Assembly: GCA_023266955.1 (NCBI GenBank)
Contig: JAHFOH010000092.1
Span: 1-5,962, forward strand
DNA from: Nitrososphaerota archaeon
GTDB lineage: Archaea; Thermoproteota; Nitrososphaeria; Nitrososphaerales; JAHFOH01
Direction of reading: 5' to 3'
Length of the DNA stretch: 5,962 nt
The number at the start of each line of letters is the position of its first letter. Position 1 is the stretch's first letter. This document shows positions 4,507 through 5,962 of the stretch, one piece after another. The notes beneath the pieces were generated by a model, which saw nothing but the letters and a program-made list of their open reading frames with translations, was not told where the DNA came from and made no database searches. The translations under genes were made by a program, and so were the position numbers.

Positions 4507-5763
4507 ATGTCCCTCTTACTAACTAGGAACCAAGATGTAACTTGGACTCACAGGGTGGCAGCTTTCCTGTGGCTGCTGCTTGGCAATCGATATCCCTCAC
4601 TGAAAATCGGCAAAACTAAGGCGCAGCTCAAGAACGCTATGATTCTTTATCGCCAAAAGCTGGATGGCTTGGATTCAGCCTTAGGATCCATGAGTTACGA
4701 AGCCCTTACACTCAACAACTTCCTTGGGGAGAAGCACTGGAAATACGCTTCATACATGGCGACTATAAGTAGTCTCCCCGTTCTCGATAGGGTATGTAAT
4801 GGTGATGGAATCACATCCGCAATTGTTGGCAAAACATCCTTAGGAACGAGCGCAAAACTCCTTGACAACCTCAATGACGAGATTCAGACCATTGAAAGGG
4901 CGATTCAATCGCTTCATACCTACGAGAGAGTGATGACCGAGAAGGAATTCAATATTGAGGAAGGTGCCCCACATTATTCTAGACTTTCGTTGGCCGAGAA
5001 CTCGGCGTTTCAAATCGCCCGCTGGACAGCGGAAGTAGTCATGGATGTGGTAGACGAAAACTCTAGGACGTTCGGACTCTACACTTCAGATGTAAAAAGA
5101 CTGGTCCGGGGTCAGATTGAGTCTTTGCTTCACAAGTCAGGCAGACGTGTCCTCCCCAAAATAGGCGAATACCTCAAAGCGATCAGCGAAAAGAGCATAG
5201 GAGACGTTTGGGTAGATGTTGATTTGTGTCTCTTAGAGAGCAGTCTCGGCGGGATTGACCAAGATCTTTACCACGCGCTACAGCTTTTCAGAGTGGGAAA
5301 TGGTTTTGTATTCAAGTCGAGTCTCGTATACGATGACGCTCAAGACCTTATGGAAGATCTACAGACTAACTCCGTAAACAGCTGTGTCATTCTAGGATTG
5401 GAAAGGGGGGTCATCTCAGAGAAGGATCTGGCTGAGAATAGTCCGGAATTTATTGCCAAACGACTCAATCAGGGCAAAATCGTTAAGGAAACCATTAGCC
5501 TCGCCGACCTTTTGTTTCTCACTGGAATAAAGCTGATTAAAGCAGCTTCTTCAAAGGAGACTGAGCTAATAGACTGGTCTGGGCTCCTCTTGAGTTATCG
5601 ATTCGTGAGGTTGTTTAACTTACGTAAGCTCTTGATGAGGAGAAAAGATTACGAGACAACAAGAATGTTCATGTCGTCACTAAAGAAATTTGAGGATCTG
5701 CAGGAAGATATTCCAGACCATATTTACGCTCTGCAGCCGCATTTGGCCTATGACGACGCCTAG
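4507..5763 (+). CDS. Divergent class I isoprenoid synthase-like protein
   Basis: A 418-residue, mostly helical soluble protein with the core order of trans-prenyltransferases. In sequence these are D-N-L-N-D at 120-124 in the position of the first DDxxD; V-R-G-Q-I-E-S-L at 200-207, resembling the GQxxD segment; E-Y-L-K-A-I-S-E-K-S at 221-230, resembling the Y-x-x-x-I-x-x-K-T/S segment; and V-Y-D-D-A-Q-D-L-M-E-D at 274-284, a good second Asp-rich motif. In this fold those aspartates hold Mg ions and diphosphate, so the substrate is probably a prenyl diphosphate. I see no N-terminal GGKRxRP motif, the usual isopentenyl-diphosphate site, so chain elongation is doubtful; a terpene cyclase or other transferase is possible. 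The C-terminal 130 residues (V-R-L-F-N-L-R-K-L-L-M-R-R-K) are basic and helical. It starts 6 nt after the PIN gene and is presumably co-transcribed. The fold call is fairly confident; the reaction is unknown. Confidence 0.75.
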   Translation: MSLLLTRNQDVTWTHRVAAFLWLLLGNRYPSLKIGKTKAQLKNAMILYRQKLDGLDSALGSMSYEALTLNNFLGEKHWKYASYMATISSLPVLDRVCNGDGITSAIVGKTSLGTSAKLLDNLNDEIQTIERAIQSLHTYERVMTEKEFNIEEGAPHYSRLSLAENSAFQIARWTAEVVMDVVDENSRTFGLYTSDVKRLVRGQIESLLHKSGRRVLPKIGEYLKAISEKSIGDVWVDVDLCLLESSLGGIDQDLYHALQLFRVGNGFVFKSSLVYDDAQDLMEDLQTNSVNSCVILGLERGVISEKDLAENSPEFIAKRLNQGKIVKETISLADLLFLTGIKLIKAASSKETELIDWSGLLLSYRFVRLFNLRKLLMRRKDYETTRMFMSSLKKFEDLQEDIPDHIYALQPHLAYDDA

Positions 5764-5962
5764 GGAAAATTCCGCAAAATCATCATCTAGTCGGAAAAGT
5801 TATCCAAAGTACTGAATTTTCAGGTACCGATTGGGTATTGGCAATAGCAAGTCTTTAGTAGTACCGGGAACCGCTGCTAACGTCCCGATTCTTGACGGAG
5901 AGAGCAAGCGAGCGCGCAGTATTCGGCAAAAGGTTCCATACAGGTCATGAAGTCATCGACGA
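5764..5962. other. Unassigned 3' flank, possibly reaching a further gene
   Basis: No T-rich terminator follows the isoprenoid synthase-like gene. A plus-strand frame is open from the TAG at 5859-5861 to the window edge; its only usual start codon is TTG 5892, which would begin L-T-E-R-A-S-E-R. A separate ATG at 5947 leaves just five codons. On the minus strand the register from 5960 is also open until a TAG near 5880 and could be the end of a gene entering from the right. CGGGA (5865-5869) and TCCCG (5883-5887) can pair across 13 bases. Sequence is too short to choose between these. Confidence 0.3.

Noticed and set aside
5862..5962. Open frames on both strands at the right edge
   Set aside because: Both strands are open in the same codon register and no domain motif is visible, so neither can be called a gene.

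Overview
The window reads as a piece of an archaeal chromosome. It carries a FlaK/PibD-type A24B prepilin peptidase, two small winged-helix regulators of archaeal style (one resembling the ArnR1-like wHTH family), and an AbrB/PIN toxin-antitoxin pair. Two genes start about 24-27 nt downstream of a clear TATA box, which is the archaeal leaderless arrangement. Base composition is moderate and several small proteins have no recognisable relatives, which would fit a mesophilic TACK-type lineage (Bathyarchaeia- or Nitrososphaeria-like). That lineage placement is inference, because no phylogenetic marker is present.

Layout. (1) From 168 to about 2262 all genes lie on the minus strand: a leaderless winged-helix regulator, then a small protein with two CxxC pairs 24 nt downstream. 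After a 174-nt gap come two unrecognised alpha/beta proteins with helical, possibly coiled-coil segments, 10 nt apart at the preferred start. (2) At 2263-2456 is a divergent promoter region holding the minus-strand TATA box and a small palindrome. (3) From 2457 everything reads on the plus strand: the A24 peptidase, a second leaderless winged-helix protein, then a compact three-gene unit from 3815 to 5763.

The three-gene unit is the most interesting part. It consists of an AbrB-type antitoxin, a PIN-domain protein overlapping it by 4 nt (GTGA), and, 6 nt later, a 418-residue protein with the core features of a class I (trans-prenyl) isoprenoid synthase: a DNLND motif, a GQ segment, a KS pair and a YDDxxDxxED motif. 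The antitoxin has no ATG, GTG or TTG in frame before its conserved domain. An ACG sits where the start is expected, just after a perfect 6-bp inverted repeat that overlaps the predicted transcription start and the ribosome-binding sequence. The PIN protein has Gly where the first catalytic Asp is expected and Glu in place of the third. The module could therefore be a toxin-antitoxin pair that is decaying, or one tuned to very low output, with expression linked to a divergent isoprenoid enzyme.

No rRNA, tRNA, CRISPR array, transposase or other mobile element was recognised. Both window ends are too short to assign to a gene.
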